Assembly (NCBI GenBank): GCA_964034945.1
Contig: OZ035963.1
Span: 46,867,532 to 46,931,531, forward strand
Direction: 5' to 3'
Length of the DNA stretch: 64,000 nt
Source of the DNA: Chrysopilus asiliformis
Lineage: Eukaryota > Arthropoda > Insecta > Diptera > Rhagionidae
The notes under the pieces: generated by a model
Told to the model about the DNA's origin: nothing
The model's database searches: none
The model's input: the letters and a program-made list of their open reading frames with translations, nothing else
Shown here: one piece after another, positions 32,349-42,837 of the stretch
Numbering within the stretch: position 1 is the stretch's first letter
Layout of the letters: each line of letters begins with the position of its first letter
Translations under genes and position numbers: made by a program

Positions 32349-33440
32349 CAAACGGTGTACTAAATCTAATACACTTCTATATAATTATCAGATATAGTTT
32401 AAAAAGAACTATGAATATGGGCCTTTATATTTTGTATAGTATCCAAAGTTTCGCATGCTAAGATGAGCTCGTGTATCGGAGATGTTAGTGTAACTGCACT
32501 CAAACATATGATTCATTCGTCAATTAAAACTAAAATCTAGAAATTCGTCTAAATTCAACAATCTAATTTGCTTAATAACCATAAATTTTAGTTAATTAGT
32601 TTATTTTTTTCCCTGTGACGTTTTTTATTTAGTAACTGGCTTGTGGATCCGTTGTTAATAGGTTGATGTTTCCATAGTTTTTCCTTTTTGCTTTTTTTTC
32701 CCGTCACTATCCCGTTTTCGGGAAAATAGCTTAGGAAGTGGTAACTCTTGAACAGTGCCTTTAACTAAAATATGGATACATACAGAAGTGTATCATCACA
32801 AAAAACTTCTTTATATGCACAGGGTAAGGGGGAGAGCGATCTGAATAAATTTTGATGTATAAAAGGGTTATGTAAAATTATATTCTAAAGACTTTATTTC
32901 AATATTTTTTTCAATACGACTAATTGTTTTCGAGAAAATCGTAAAAGACGATTTTGTTTGTGTGGGTTGTCAAAAAAATGTATACAAGTCTATTGTAGGT
33001 ACAATCGGACATGAACGATATAATTTACATGTAATTTACATACCGAGTTTCCCGTTTCATTTCATTCGGCCGTTCTAATGGGAATTGAATTCATTTTTGA
33101 TCATCATTTATATCTAGATAAGTGCAAAAACGAAATTTTGCCTGAAGAGAAAAAAAAACTAAATGTATTTAAATTTTTTATTTATAATTGATTTTGTAGT
33201 AGAATCCACAATAGTTTTATTAATTGTAGTGTTTTTGTTTTCTTAAAATCGTGCACAGAAACCAAACTTTAAGCGTCCAGTTATTTGCATATTCAACAAC
33301 TTTCTTGATGATTTTTTTTTTTGACAATAAATTAAGATTTGCTTGTCCTAGTAATTTGGATATATCTACTAGACCACATAAGTTTCAGATTTTTAGGGCA
33401 TTAAACGAGTTTACATCGATTGTAGATTATTAGTGGATGG
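32349..33440. other. Unassigned stretch upstream of TIL gene 3
   Basis: Contains family E-like modules at about 32850-32970 (attttgatgtataaaag, tatgtaaaattatattctaaagac). The remaining AT-rich sequence shows nothing. Confidence 0.4.
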
Positions 33441-33462
33441 GAGAAAATGAGCCTAGGTCAAG

Positions 33463-33470
33463 TATAAAAG
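33463..33470 (+). promoter_or_regulatory. TATA box of TIL gene 3
   Basis: TATAAAAG 46 bases before the start codon, implying a 5' UTR of about 15 bases. Confidence 0.72.
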
Positions 33471-33508
33471 GCAATAGTTTAACCCAAATTAAGAACCATT
33501 TCACTAAA

Positions 33509-33915
33509 ATGGCGATACGATTAGTTTTGTTCGTCTTGATAGTCGTATTAATTCAGGTTTTCGGACAAAATCATCAGCAGAAAATTGGTATTTTTTCTTA
33601 ATAATTAAATTTTTTTTATAACATTTTATATATGATATGTTTGAAGTATTTCGAAAATCACCATGCCGGTACAATGAAGTCTTTTCGCAATGTGGACCAC
33701 CTTGTGATTTAACGTGCCAAACGTTGTACGAAAAATGTATAGTGAAAGGACCGAAATGTCTTGAAGGATGTTTTTGTCGATATGGTTTTGTTCGACAGTA
33801 TGTGAGTGGTCCGTGTATCCCAATTGATTATTGCTACCCGCATGGATATTATCCAGGTTATCCACACCATTCAAATTATCCAGATTACCCGAAAAAGCAA
33901 AAAAATTATTTGTGA
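33509..33915 (+). CDS. Secreted TIL-domain protease inhibitor with Tyr/Pro-rich tail (TIL gene 3)
   Basis: Exons 33509-33587 and 33647-33915 flank a 59-bp phase-1 intron (weak acceptor TTGAAG) and join to 348 bases (115 residues plus stop). The signal peptide is MAIRLVLFVLIVVLIQVFG, followed by a short QNHQQK spacer. The TIL domain shows ten cysteines (PCRYNEVFSQC, PPCDLTCQTLYEKC, KCLEGCFC, GPCIPIDYC). The loop between cysteines five and six is IVKGPK, with a lysine as possible P1. Unlike its relatives it ends in a low-complexity tail, PHGYYPGYPHHSNYPDYP, of about 30 residues. Such tails can mediate attachment to matrix or cuticle, but here that is only a guess. The acceptor choice keeps the phase and frame shared by all five genes. 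Confidence 0.87.
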
Positions 33916-34191
33916 TAAAATATCTAATTTAAGTACCTATAAATTATTTGTTAATTTATTTAAAAATTAAACTATATTCTCTATTTATTTACATGATAAA
34001 AATAATTATCAGAAAAAACCCTTTTTAATTATCGCTTAACAAAACTGAAAAATCTATTGTGGAAATAAAAATATTGAAAAATTAAATGTGATGCAAATTT
34101 TTAAGTTGAAAAGTTAGAATATGAAAATTGACTAAATTGTACACGAATTCGAAGTTGCAAATAATTTGGAATTTCGAAAATTATCTTTTCT
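33916..34191. other. 3' flank of TIL gene 3
   Basis: AT-rich; short AATTATTTG-like repeats. No clear AATAAA immediately after the stop codon. Confidence 0.4.
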
Positions 34192-34559
34192 TAGGGCGAC
34201 CATATTAATTTTGTATCAATTCGGGAGAAGATGAGTGTGGGGAGCGAAGTGAGGGGAATTTTTGTTTTATGTCCAAATTTTTTTTGTTATCGTTATAAAT
34301 TGAAAAGTTTAAGGTATTTTCTCACATTCGTTCAAATAAAAAATTATAGTAGGGGAGAGCGGGGCCAATAGTTCCGATTTTCAAAAACTTGTAAAATACA
34401 CCGATATATCATAATGCAATCATATTGACTTGTAGAAATGATAAGACTATAATGTCTATAGTTTATGGATTTAAAGTCATTTCGGCTTTATTTTTATTAT
34501 TTTTTAGTACACAACAATTTTTGTGAAACAAGTCGGAAAGGCACAATTTGCCCCAAATG

Positions 34560-34800
34560 TTGGCTTCGCTCCAGAGCCGCTCTGGTAGTTGGATGCGCCC
34601 ATTGAATTTGAAAAAATAGTGGAGCTTTTCACTAGATACTCTACTAGTATAGCTTTTTGGTCATTGTTCGACGTCATGTGGCAAATATTTAACTCTCTAG
34701 CCACAGCTTTTATTTTCCGCCCCTCTTTAATGATGGCGTGGGCTCCTCTACACAGGATTTCATTCGAAGTTATGCCTCTACTAGTTTTTCGTTTCTATGT
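34560..34800 (-). pseudogene. pogo-like transposase N-terminal remnant (psq/CENP-B helix-turn-helix)
   Basis: Minus-strand frame reads KRKTSRGITSNEILCRGAHA, IIKEGRKIKAVARELNI, then NDQKAILVEYLVKSSTIF. This follows the layout of pogo/jerky-type proteins: a basic KRKT start, a helix-turn-helix in which KAAREL-like text precedes a conserved NI, then an ELAEYL-type helix. A stop precedes KRKT (TAG where TAT for Tyr is usual). Homology to the family ends near TIF, and the DDD catalytic domain is absent. Non-functional. Confidence 0.6.
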
Positions 34801-35560
34801 GCGCATTCTAAAAAGATTGATTGATTTTGAAAGCGAAAATCATGTATAAATAGTAAGAAGAAATACTATGGGCTCTGTGGTTCCTAATCACAACTAGCCC
34901 CAAAGAAACCGATCAACTTGCCGTTTTTCCAAATTAAGTCAATGTAAAATTTTGGCTTTGCACGATAACACATACCACTATACCACACTACACAACGTTT
35001 TATGACTTTAATTATTTATTATAAAATATTTTACAATAGTGGTAGCTTCAATAATTATCAAAAAAGACCAAAAAATCCGAATACGAAAATATTTACTTAC
35101 GTGACATATAAGCACCTCACTAACTACAGTCACCCCCTCAACGTTGTGGCTGCTACTAAACTAGCTGCCAAGGAAGCACAGTTACTTGACATTACGCGAC
35201 GTTTTCACAACGCATACCTACACTGAACGGAAAATATTATCAATATAATAAAAAACAACATGTTAAATATTAATAATTTAGTGTTATTAATTTCATAATT
35301 CTTTGTAGATTTTGTTAATAAAATAAAAATTTATCGCTTGGTTTAATTTTATCAATAATACAATTTCATTTTGTTGGTTCTATAAAATTTGGTTGATAAT
35401 TTTTATAAAATTTGGTTATAATTATAAAAATCTATCAAATGAATACTTAGTTATGATAATAAAAATATTTTATTAAAAAAAAATGAGAAATTTCCTTTTT
35501 TGTAAATACAACAACGAGAGTTTTGTTAGCTGGTATTTAATAACGCTTTTGTTACATTAA

Positions 35561-36056
35561 GCGCCGTTGTCATTATGCAAGGTACTTGATTGCAAGTAGA
35601 TAATTCAGCAATATTCCGCTACATTCAGCCATCCACACGTATCAAGTAGCTCTTGCAAGTAAAATTGACATCTGGGCGAAAACATAACCTAAAATTTTCT
35701 GTGGAAATAAATCGCTACATTAAATTTAACCTTAAATTGTGTTATACGAAGATTTGTGGCAATTGTGTTTGTTTTGGCATTAGGCAGTGAAACTTTTTTA
35801 CTAGATCTAAACCGTTGGAAAAATGCGATAACAGAAAACAAAATGAATTTAAACACACACATATAGAACTGCTTCGTTTCCACACGCTTTTATGAGCATG
35901 TGTTGGAATCAAGTTGAAACAAAAGTAGGAATGCCGTCTACTCTGAATCAAGTTGATTTGTCAGCGACTAACACATATGCGTGCGACGTACACAACGTCA
36001 AATATCGTGCATGTACGACTACTTGATTCAAGTAACTTGATCAATGACAACGACGC
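35561..36056. mobile_element. MITE with GCGCCGTTGTCATT ends in the pogo-like element
   Basis: GCGCCGTTGTCATT and inverted AATGACAACGACGC ends are bordered by TTAA on the left (35557-35560) and TTTAA on the right. The duplication could be TTAA (piggyBac-like) or TAA (Harbinger-like). CTTGATTCAAG-type palindromes lie near the right end. Confidence 0.65.
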
Positions 36057-36277
36057 TTTAACGTGTATTTTGTCGATATGATCACAAAATATTTTGAGTG
36101 TATCTTTTTCATTTTGTGCCACAATTTTGATCAGAACAACCTACCACGGGAATTTTCGGCCCCGCTCTCCCCCACTAAATTGAAAAGTCCCGGATAAAAG
36201 TTTTTTTTCCGGGACGCCGAGACAACATGTCCGATTCCGGGGCTGTTCCGGCCAATCCGGGTCGTATGGTCACCGTA

Positions 36278-36600
36278 TGTATTCTCCAGTCTTTAAAAAA
36301 ATGTACAAAAATCAAGAATTAAATCTCTTCTAGGCAATGAAAAATTTTCTAAAATTATTTTGAGGGAGTCACAAATTCTAACAAATTCTTTTAAATGTTA
36401 CATTAATTATTAAATCTAACATCCACGGCAACACCAACAAAAAAAATTTTAACCACTTGCAGTCGAATTTCATTAAAGATTTTCTTTTTTGATTATATCA
36501 AAAACTAGAGCCAATCTGACTAAACCACTTTCAGATTCAAGTTCAGTTTTCAGTGGGAGCCAAGGAACGGACTGTCGTTATTTTGGATCGCACAAGAGGT
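36278..36600. other. Unassigned spacer
   Basis: AT-rich, with no signal on either strand. Confidence 0.4.
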
Positions 36601-36810
36601 GAAGCATAAATATTGAAGCATAAATATTGAAGCATAAATATTGAAGCAAAAATATTGAAGCAAAAATATTGAAGCAAAAATATTGAAGCAAAAATATTGA
36701 AGCAAAAATATTGAAGCAAAAATATTGAAGCAAAAATATTGAAGCAAAAATATTGAAGCAAAAATATTGAAGCAAAAATATTGAAGCAAAAATATTGAAG
36801 CAAAAATATT
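36601..36810 (+). repeat. 14-bp minisatellite, 15 units
   Basis: Fifteen head-to-tail copies of GAAGCAAAAATATT; the first three read GAAGCATAAATATT. There are no spacers and almost no variation. One more unit lies just beyond at about 36848-36861. The near-perfect repeat leaves three long minus-strand frames open, which are not genes. Confidence 0.95.
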
Positions 36811-36861
36811 GAAGAGAACTATACGATTCTGAATACCCTTCAATATATTGAAGCAAAAATA

Positions 36862-37915
36862 TTGACCGTGTTAGGCAGGTCTAAGAGATATTCTGTAGAC
36901 AAAAAAAAATATTAGAAGCAAGGAAAATATGAAAACTTCGATAAATGATTTTTTATGAATTAATACGAGACATAAATAAATGCTAAAAATTTAGATAAAT
37001 TCTAAAATATGATTTTTGCATGGGAAAGCCCACGACTTGATTAAAAGTTATTCTATTCATTCTGAAACGCTCCTCAAGGTCTAGAAATTCGATTATTTTT
37101 TTTAAGAATTATTTTTTTTAATATTTGAATTTAAAAATTATTAGGTGAAATATGAATTAAATTTAAAAAATTGTTATTGGAATTGTTAGTATTGCAATCG
37201 TTATCTCCTGTACAGATTTATATAAGGCAAGCCCTTTTTTTTGTACCATTTGAATAAAATAAATAAATAAATAAATAAGAAAATCTAACATCTTTTTTCA
37301 CTGTTCTTCGGTACTTCGACACTTGATGCAAAGCATGAATAATTAAAAGAAGCTCCATATCTTCAGCTTCCGATTCTGCAGCATCACATTTTAGTAGTTT
37401 GGATATATTTCAGTAATTACTGAGCATTTTTCAATACCACTACATGAATACTAGCAAGTCGCAATTATTGTCAAAATTGTGACCGTCTCATGAGCAGATT
37501 ACAAGATAAAAACAACAACAAAAAAATATTTCATGTACTATTTAATTGTATGCGGTATTCCAGAGTGCAACGGAGATGATTTCTGGCCATTTGACAAACA
37601 AAGAAGATAAAACAAAATTCTTGTAAGATGTTCAAGTTTCTAAAAATATTGAAAATTTTATATAGTTGTACCCACCTTCAAGGATACGTAGTGGATGACA
37701 AAAAAAAATCACGAGGCAAACCTCTCAATCAATGGCCACAAGAGATTGTGACTTGTTACCGGTCAAAATAATTAGTCCCAAAATCCACACCCAGTCAAGT
37801 CAAAAAGGCTGTGTGCGAATCCCCGAAATCCGAACAGAACGGAAACTGTGTAGAATATCTATTGGTGAAAACTAAATTTTGACAGTAGTGAAAAATAATT
37901 TTTCTTTTGATGTGC
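36862..37915. other. Unassigned stretch with an AAAT tail
   Basis: Contains gtaccatttgaataaaataaataaataaataaa at about 37240-37277, a typical retroposon 3' tail. No recognisable LINE or SINE body upstream. The rest is featureless. Confidence 0.4.
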
Positions 37916-37985
37916 GGATATGTATAACTTTATAAAACTCACATTTAACGTATTTATTTTCTTTGTTTTCCATGACCCTCTTTCA

Positions 37986-38140
37986 AGTGTCAAAATTTAC
38001 GCATGCTTTTCTCAGGATGAAGTTCTGACGTTCGGTGTAGTGAGTACACAGAAAATAACCGGCATAGTAAACGTTCCTATAAAATATGGGAAAGTGATTA
38101 TAGCACTCGTTACACGGAATTGTTCCCATTGTTTTTTGAA
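37986..38140 (-). pseudogene. Possible decayed TIL gene fragment
   Basis: A minus-strand frame with a stop at 37986-37988 reads PCNEC, then NVYYAGYFLCTHYTERQ, then KACVNFDT. Aligned to TIL gene 4 (NVRCPDGCYCTEDYARL...TCVPTDDC) the spacing of the last cysteines and several neighbours correspond, with two Cys-to-Tyr changes. No signal-peptide exon is evident upstream. Chance resemblance is possible. Confidence 0.25.
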
Positions 38141-38563
38141 ATGACTCCAATATCCTGTAGGACTCAGTTTGCGAACTCGTAGTTTATATAGTTTGGATCT
38201 GCCTACTATCACACTTTAACATATGTGTCGAAGAAATTTTTTAATTACAGCGCATTTTATTACTCGAGCTGTTTGATATGTCGAATATTTTCAAACTCCT
38301 CCAACTTCCCATCTCGCATATTCAATAACTCGAATTTTTGGCTGTCCCATTTAGATTGGACAAAATCCAATAAAAACATAACAAAAGCTATAATTGCCAA
38401 TCTGGCAATTATATTGAAAACCCGTATGGTGATATTCGTATCAAAATTCGAATAGTTGTACCAAAATTCCACTTTGAAGTCAAACATTCCAATAAAATTT
38501 TTTAAAATTTACTCCAATCGGATTTTGATGTATGGGAGTTTTATGTAGAATCATATTCTAAAT

Positions 38564-39326
38564 CAGAGGTCGGCACTGCTTGGCTCGTCTGGCTCCTCAA
38601 TACGATAACATTTTTATTCAAATTTTACGAGATTACAATCAATGTATGAACGTTTTTACTCGACTCTCCAACGCAATGATACGTGTTGGTTGACGACGGC
38701 CACTTCGGCAGCCGAAATCAAACGATTGACTAACAATCGATGGAGCGAGCCTACGACAGTCATTCAGTATGATTTCTGCGGTTGATGCGTACGGGTGTAT
38801 ACATTTGCTCTCCAAAATTATAATTGCTTCCCAAAGAACACTGATGTACGAAATTTTTTCAGAAATTTGATTTTTTTAGTTTTCCTTTTCCATTATGAAG
38901 CGCTCATATTCAAATTCAAATACTATGTCGTGGGATTGGGAAAACAAATATTTAATAACCACAAATAATGATAACCGTCAATGTCTAGTTTGCAGTTACA
39001 TGTCGAATAAAAAATTCAATCTAAAACGCCATTACAACAGCTGTCATAAGTTCGATTTTGCCCGATGCAATGAAGTAGAAAGAGTAAGACAGGTTGACAA
39101 CTCAAAGAAAGTTTTTTTAGAGAAATTTCCTGTAGGTGGAACAAATGATTCTAAAATTGCATAATGATAAATTGTATAGTTCACTGTTCCTAAACGTCTC
39201 CATCAAAAGCGAAAGAGCGTAAAAAATGAAAATGATGCGTTTTCTCATTTTGTGTTATAGTATATGAAGAAACATAAAATTTTTTCTAGTAGTAGTAAAT
39301 CACTACATACATGGTGCCGAGGCCTG
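38564..39326 (+). mobile_element. hAT element with BED-finger gene only, TTCTAAAT duplication
   Basis: CAGAGGTCGGCAC / GTGCCGAGGCCTG ends with exact 8-bp TTCTAAAT on both sides (38556-38563, 39327-39334). 763 bp. It keeps the N-terminal BED zinc finger of a hAT transposase and nothing of the catalytic core. Confidence 0.87.
38895..39164 (+). CDS. BED-type zinc finger protein, truncated hAT transposase (ZBED5/GTF2IRD2-like)
   Basis: An 89-codon intact frame inside the hAT element. It begins MKRSYSNSNTMSWDWENKYL, followed by QCLVCSYMSNKKFNLKRHYN and SCHKFD. The two cysteines of CLVC and the two histidines of RHYNSCH form a BED-like zinc finger, the DNA-binding N-terminus of hAT transposases in the ZBED5 / GTF2IRD2 / FAM200-like group. 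The frame then reads EVERVRQVDNSKKVFLEKF and stops. Catalytic DDE, insertion and dimerisation domains are missing. If expressed it could bind hAT ends without cutting, i.e. act as a repressor; this is inference. Whether it is transcribed is unknown. Confidence 0.7.
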   Translation: MKRSYSNSNTMSWDWENKYLITTNNDNRQCLVCSYMSNKKFNLKRHYNSCHKFDFARCNEVERVRQVDNSKKVFLEKFPVGGTNDSKIA

Positions 39327-39671
39327 TTCTAAATGACTTTTGTTTTTGCACTTTTTTGATAATATGCACCGTTTTTGAGATATTCATAAAAAACGTTTTC
39401 GTTCGTATGGGGGATACCCCCACCCTAACGGCCCATTTTTGTCAATGAACGAACTTAGCCTCACATTTTACGAAAAATGGATGTGCCCAAAATTTCAAGT
39501 CTGTAGCTCAATCTGTGCGCCCGCATTCCGCGCCACAGACGGATGGATGGACGGACAGATGGACAGACGGACGGACGGATATGCAAAAATTAATTATTTT
39601 TATCATTTTAAGCACACTGGTGTAATTCATTTTTGTGTGTGATGGCGGGATCTTGGCGTTACAAACGGTAA

Positions 39672-40104
39672 CCCCCGTCGCACACTTGAGCTAAGCGAGC
39701 TCAACTACGTGAGCTATGCTACTCGCTGAAAGTAAAATCCTTAGCATTTACATTGGTGACCGCACACTTCAGCGAAACTATGATACTACGTCGCCTAGTC
39801 ATGGGCGACACGGACTAAGTTCGCTCGCGTAGTTCAGGCTTCAACTACGCGAACTACTTCGCTGGCATCGCTGACACTCACATATACACACTTTCGGCGT
39901 TATACAGTGTAGAATCGGTGTTTGCAAAAGTATAGTATTTTGTGGACATAAATGTGTAAGTGCCAATTGCATACAACTGATGGCATACATTTATTTAAAT
40001 ATGGCCGCGTAGCTTAGCTCAAGTGTGCAGCGAGGTGAGCTAACCCAGCTAGGATATGTAACTAAGCCTCGCTTACATAGCTTAGCTGAAGTGTACAACG
40101 GGCG
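39672..40104. mobile_element. Harbinger-type MITE (ACACTTGAGCTAAG family), complete, TAA duplication
   Basis: Begins CCCCCGTCGCACACTTGAGC and ends GCTGAAGTGTACAACGGGCG. TAA flanks both sides (39669-39671, 40105-40107) and removing it restores the family A text ACGGTAAGGCAAAG. Many internal AGCGAGCT / GTAGTTCGC repeats. 433 bp, non-coding. Confidence 0.85.
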
Positions 40105-40150
40105 TAAGGCAAAGTTAATATACCCTTTGGTTTCACCATACGGGTATAAA

Positions 40151-40900
40151 AAGTAGTCAAACCTATTCGGATAGGACTCGGTGCTATAGGAACGAATCCT
40201 ATTTCAAATCAGAATGCCGCGCATATATATAGGAATGAGTCCAATAATCAATGGAGACAATACAACGTTTTATAGAATTCATTCCTTACATTTTAGAACC
40301 CCTTACAAAAGGAAATGTTCCCCAATTTTTTGTCGTGACATATCCAGAAATCCCTCCTATAATTTTGGGAATGATTAAAATATGTGAGAACCGTTACAAT
40401 TTTTTCATAGGAATGACTCCCATATTTGGCCACTAAGCCGTTTTTCCCCATAAATATGGGAATGAAGCATGCAATTTGGGTGGAATGGTTCCCATATGTT
40501 TGTCCATGTATAAACGTCAAAATTTTGTTCGACCACCAAATTATGACAGTTAATAATTCAGTTCTGTCGAAATTTCGCAGATTCGCACTCAGCCCAAGTT
40601 GGAAAATTTTGACAGTTGTCCGCTCTGGTAAATTTGAATGGAGGGTCATCTGTTTTGAAAGCAAACTAGATTATTGGACAGAAAGCAAAATGCCACGTAG
40701 TGATCACTCCTGTGGTTAAAAATGAAAACACAAAAAAATTCTTTTCAGTGTATTAATTATCACCGTTAATGACGAAGTCTGAACAAAGCTATCTGACCAT
40801 GGGGTTTTCAAAAAAAACTTCTAAATTATCAAATATGAAATTTAAACAGTTTGGCGAAAGAATATTCATTCAGTAAGTTGTCAGCTTGCATACTGGTCAG
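40151..40900. other. Stretch with repeated GGAATGA motifs, upstream of TIL gene 4
   Basis: Between 40180 and 40500, AGGAATGA / GGGAATGA and their inverses occur at least six times in AT-rich DNA, suggesting the subterminal part of another DNA element with unrecognised ends. The last 60 bases hold a TCATTCAGTAAG initiator-like sequence about 40 bases before the TIL gene 4 start codon. Confidence 0.4.
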
Positions 40901-40908
40901 ACATCAAA

Positions 40909-41266
40909 ATGAAATCTTTATCTGTGATTTTGTGCTGTTTGAGTTTTGTTGTTGTTTGTTTAGCCAATCCACAATATCAACGCACAAAAGGTTAAAAAAA
41001 ATTCTTTGTTTTTAATTTTAATAAGCTTAGTGAATTTCCAATAACATTTATTAGTGTGCCCCGATAATGAGAAATACTTGAATTGCGGATCATCATGCCA
41101 AACGGAATGTGCGACGTTAGGTGAACAGTGCCTGATTGTGAATGTTCGATGTCCGGACGGATGTTACTGTACTGAGGATTACGCAAGACTTGAAAATGGA
41201 ACCTGCGTGCCGACCGACGACTGTCCACAATTTAATAGAATGGACAAAATGTTTGAAAATGAATAA
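40909..41266 (+). CDS. Secreted TIL-domain serine protease inhibitor (TIL gene 4)
   Basis: Exons 40909-40990 and 41055-41266 flank a 64-bp phase-1 GT-AG intron and join to 294 bases (97 residues plus stop). The signal peptide is MKSLSVILCCLSFVVVCLA, then NPQYQRTK. The TIL domain carries ten cysteines (VCPDNEKYLNCGSSCQTEC, ATLGEQCLIVNVRCPDGC, YC, NGTCVPTDDC). The loop between cysteines five and six is LIVNVR; unlike TIL gene 2 it has no arginine at its centre, so the target specificity probably differs. A short polar C-terminal tail (PQFNRMDKMFENE) follows. NGT is a potential N-glycosylation site. It is most similar to TIL gene 2. A poly(A) signal lies at 41283. Confidence 0.9.
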
Positions 41267-41282
41267 CAAGAAAATTATGAAT

Positions 41283-41288
41283 AATAAA
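41283..41288 (+). terminator. Poly(A) signal of TIL gene 4
   Basis: AATAAA begins 17 bases past the stop codon. Confidence 0.6.
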
Positions 41289-42224
41289 AAACTGTTGATA
41301 TATTAACCATACTTTAAACGTTATCATAATATTCTCATAACTAAGTAATGGCAACCGTGCAATTTTTTTTTGACGTACAACATGTGTAATTAATATCTTA
41401 GATTCAGTAGAATAACAATTACATTCATTAGTTTAAAAACAGCACAGTTGTGTATTATAAAGATATAACTTTGGTAGTAGTATCATTTGAGAAAGAATTT
41501 TTCCTAGCTTCAAAAGAAAAAATTAGAATAATGTTCTTCAACATGGAGAACACGTACCCCTATGGGTATGCAAGCTATAAAGCAAAATGGCGGCAACTAA
41601 TTTATAAAAAAATCACTTAATGATTGAAATATTTAAATTCAGGGGATCTATCGCCGAATACGATTCAAAAGTACGTACCAAACGATTTTCATTTCCGATT
41701 TCGTTTTGAATCGGTATCGTGGAAAACGTTTGCATCGAATAAAACGTTTTCCAATTGTAGTGAATTGTAATGAACTTAATCGTGGTGTCAATCTGCAAAA
41801 AAATCCCGCGAACGTTTAAAAACAAGCATGGTTTTTATTTGATGCAAATATGTTTTATTGTAGCGAGTTTCTACATCGAATTTGACCAGTAAAATGTAGC
41901 ATTGAAACGCAGAAGAATAGAAGGGGGAAAACTATACAGAAAATATTGTGTTTTTTTAAATAAAGCCGAAGTCGCATAAATATTTTTTTTTTAAAGTTTT
42001 GTTCAAATAATCCGATAAAAAATACTACTGCTTGTCTTATTCACATTTTTCCATGAGAAAAGGTTTTTTTGTTGAATTCCATATGAAATCCGATAACTCA
42101 AATGTCTTCGTACACAAAACGCAATTGGATGGATTTTTCAATGTGAATTCTTCCCTTCATGCCGTGCCGCTAATTTAGTTGCGAATAAAGATTTGCTACA
42201 AAATTGAATCTAAAATCTAAAGCG
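41289..42224. other. Unassigned AT-rich stretch
   Basis: Gene-free. ACCCCTATGGGTATGCAAGCTATA at about 41557 resembles a Helitron-like 3' end, with nothing matching a 5' end nearby. Confidence 0.4.
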
Positions 42225-42837
42225 CAAAATACAATTGGCCCGACACAACATGTACGACGGCAAATTACGGCAATATACAGCTGCGCACACTTTGTTGTTC
42301 TAAACGTCATTTGTTTTTTTATACCCGTATGGTGAAACCAAAGGGTATATTAACTTTGCCTTACCGTTTGTAACGCCAAGATCCCGTCATCACACATAAA
42401 AATGAATTAAGACGAGCACACAAAACCTTAACACGTGTGATGACTGACGTCACGAAAAAAACTCAAAACACATTTCAAACACATCTGACACGACACGTCC
42501 TTACACTTGAAAAGTGTTGTTATCAGACGGTGTGAAATTTTTTTCCACACAATCGGATTTTTGTCCCAAAACGTGTTAACGACGCTAGTCTTCACACGAA
42601 ATTTTGTCACACAATTACACACTGTGTGACGCAGATTGAGTAGTTATCAGACGGAGTGAAAAGCCTCAAAAGGTGTGATGATGAAAGACGTGTGACAGCA
42701 GTCGAAATCGTCTGACACACTGATTTGCTATCAGACGGTGTGATAGCTCTCTGACATTTTGTGTATTTTTCTCGATCATTGCTTGTCAAAATTGTGCGGT
42801 TTTTTAAATTTGTGAAGAAAAATAAAATTAAATCAAA

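Larger units (their letters stand above)
34349..36175 (-). mobile_element. pogo-like element, TA duplication, MITE inside
   Basis: GTAGGGGAGAGCGGGGCC and the inverted GGCCCCGCTCTCCCCCAC ends are flanked by TA (34347-34348, 36176-36177). Together with the decayed psq/CENP-B-type coding piece on the minus strand this indicates pogo/Tigger. 1,827 bp, of which 35561-36056 is a later MITE. Confidence 0.78.
34192..36277. mobile_element. TAGGGYGACCATA-ended element carrying a pogo insertion
   Basis: TAGGGCGACCATAT at the left and GTATGGTCACCGTA at the right pair as inverted ends. Its own text (about 160 + 100 bp) is split by the pogo-like element 34349-36175. A one-ended relative lies at 28865-29056. 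The 8-bp flanks TCTTTTCT and TGTATTCT agree at six positions, so hAT is possible but not shown. Confidence 0.5.
38374..40150 (-). repeat. Family A interspersed repeat, copy 4, with two insertions
   Basis: Reverse-oriented copy: 38374-38563, 39335-39671 and 40108-40150 together give one family A unit. It is interrupted by a hAT (38564-39326) and a Harbinger-type MITE (39672-40104). The palindrome is degraded to GGGGGATACCCCC. The microsatellite gacggacagatgg is at 39536-39580. Confidence 0.82.

Noticed and set aside
36601..36810. CRISPR-like regular array
   Set aside because: Units are contiguous with no unique spacers, in a eukaryotic context.
36543..36856. Three overlapping FASIFLLQYFCFN-type frames
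   Set aside because: All three minus-strand frames of a 14-bp minisatellite stay open because the unit has no stop codon; not genes.
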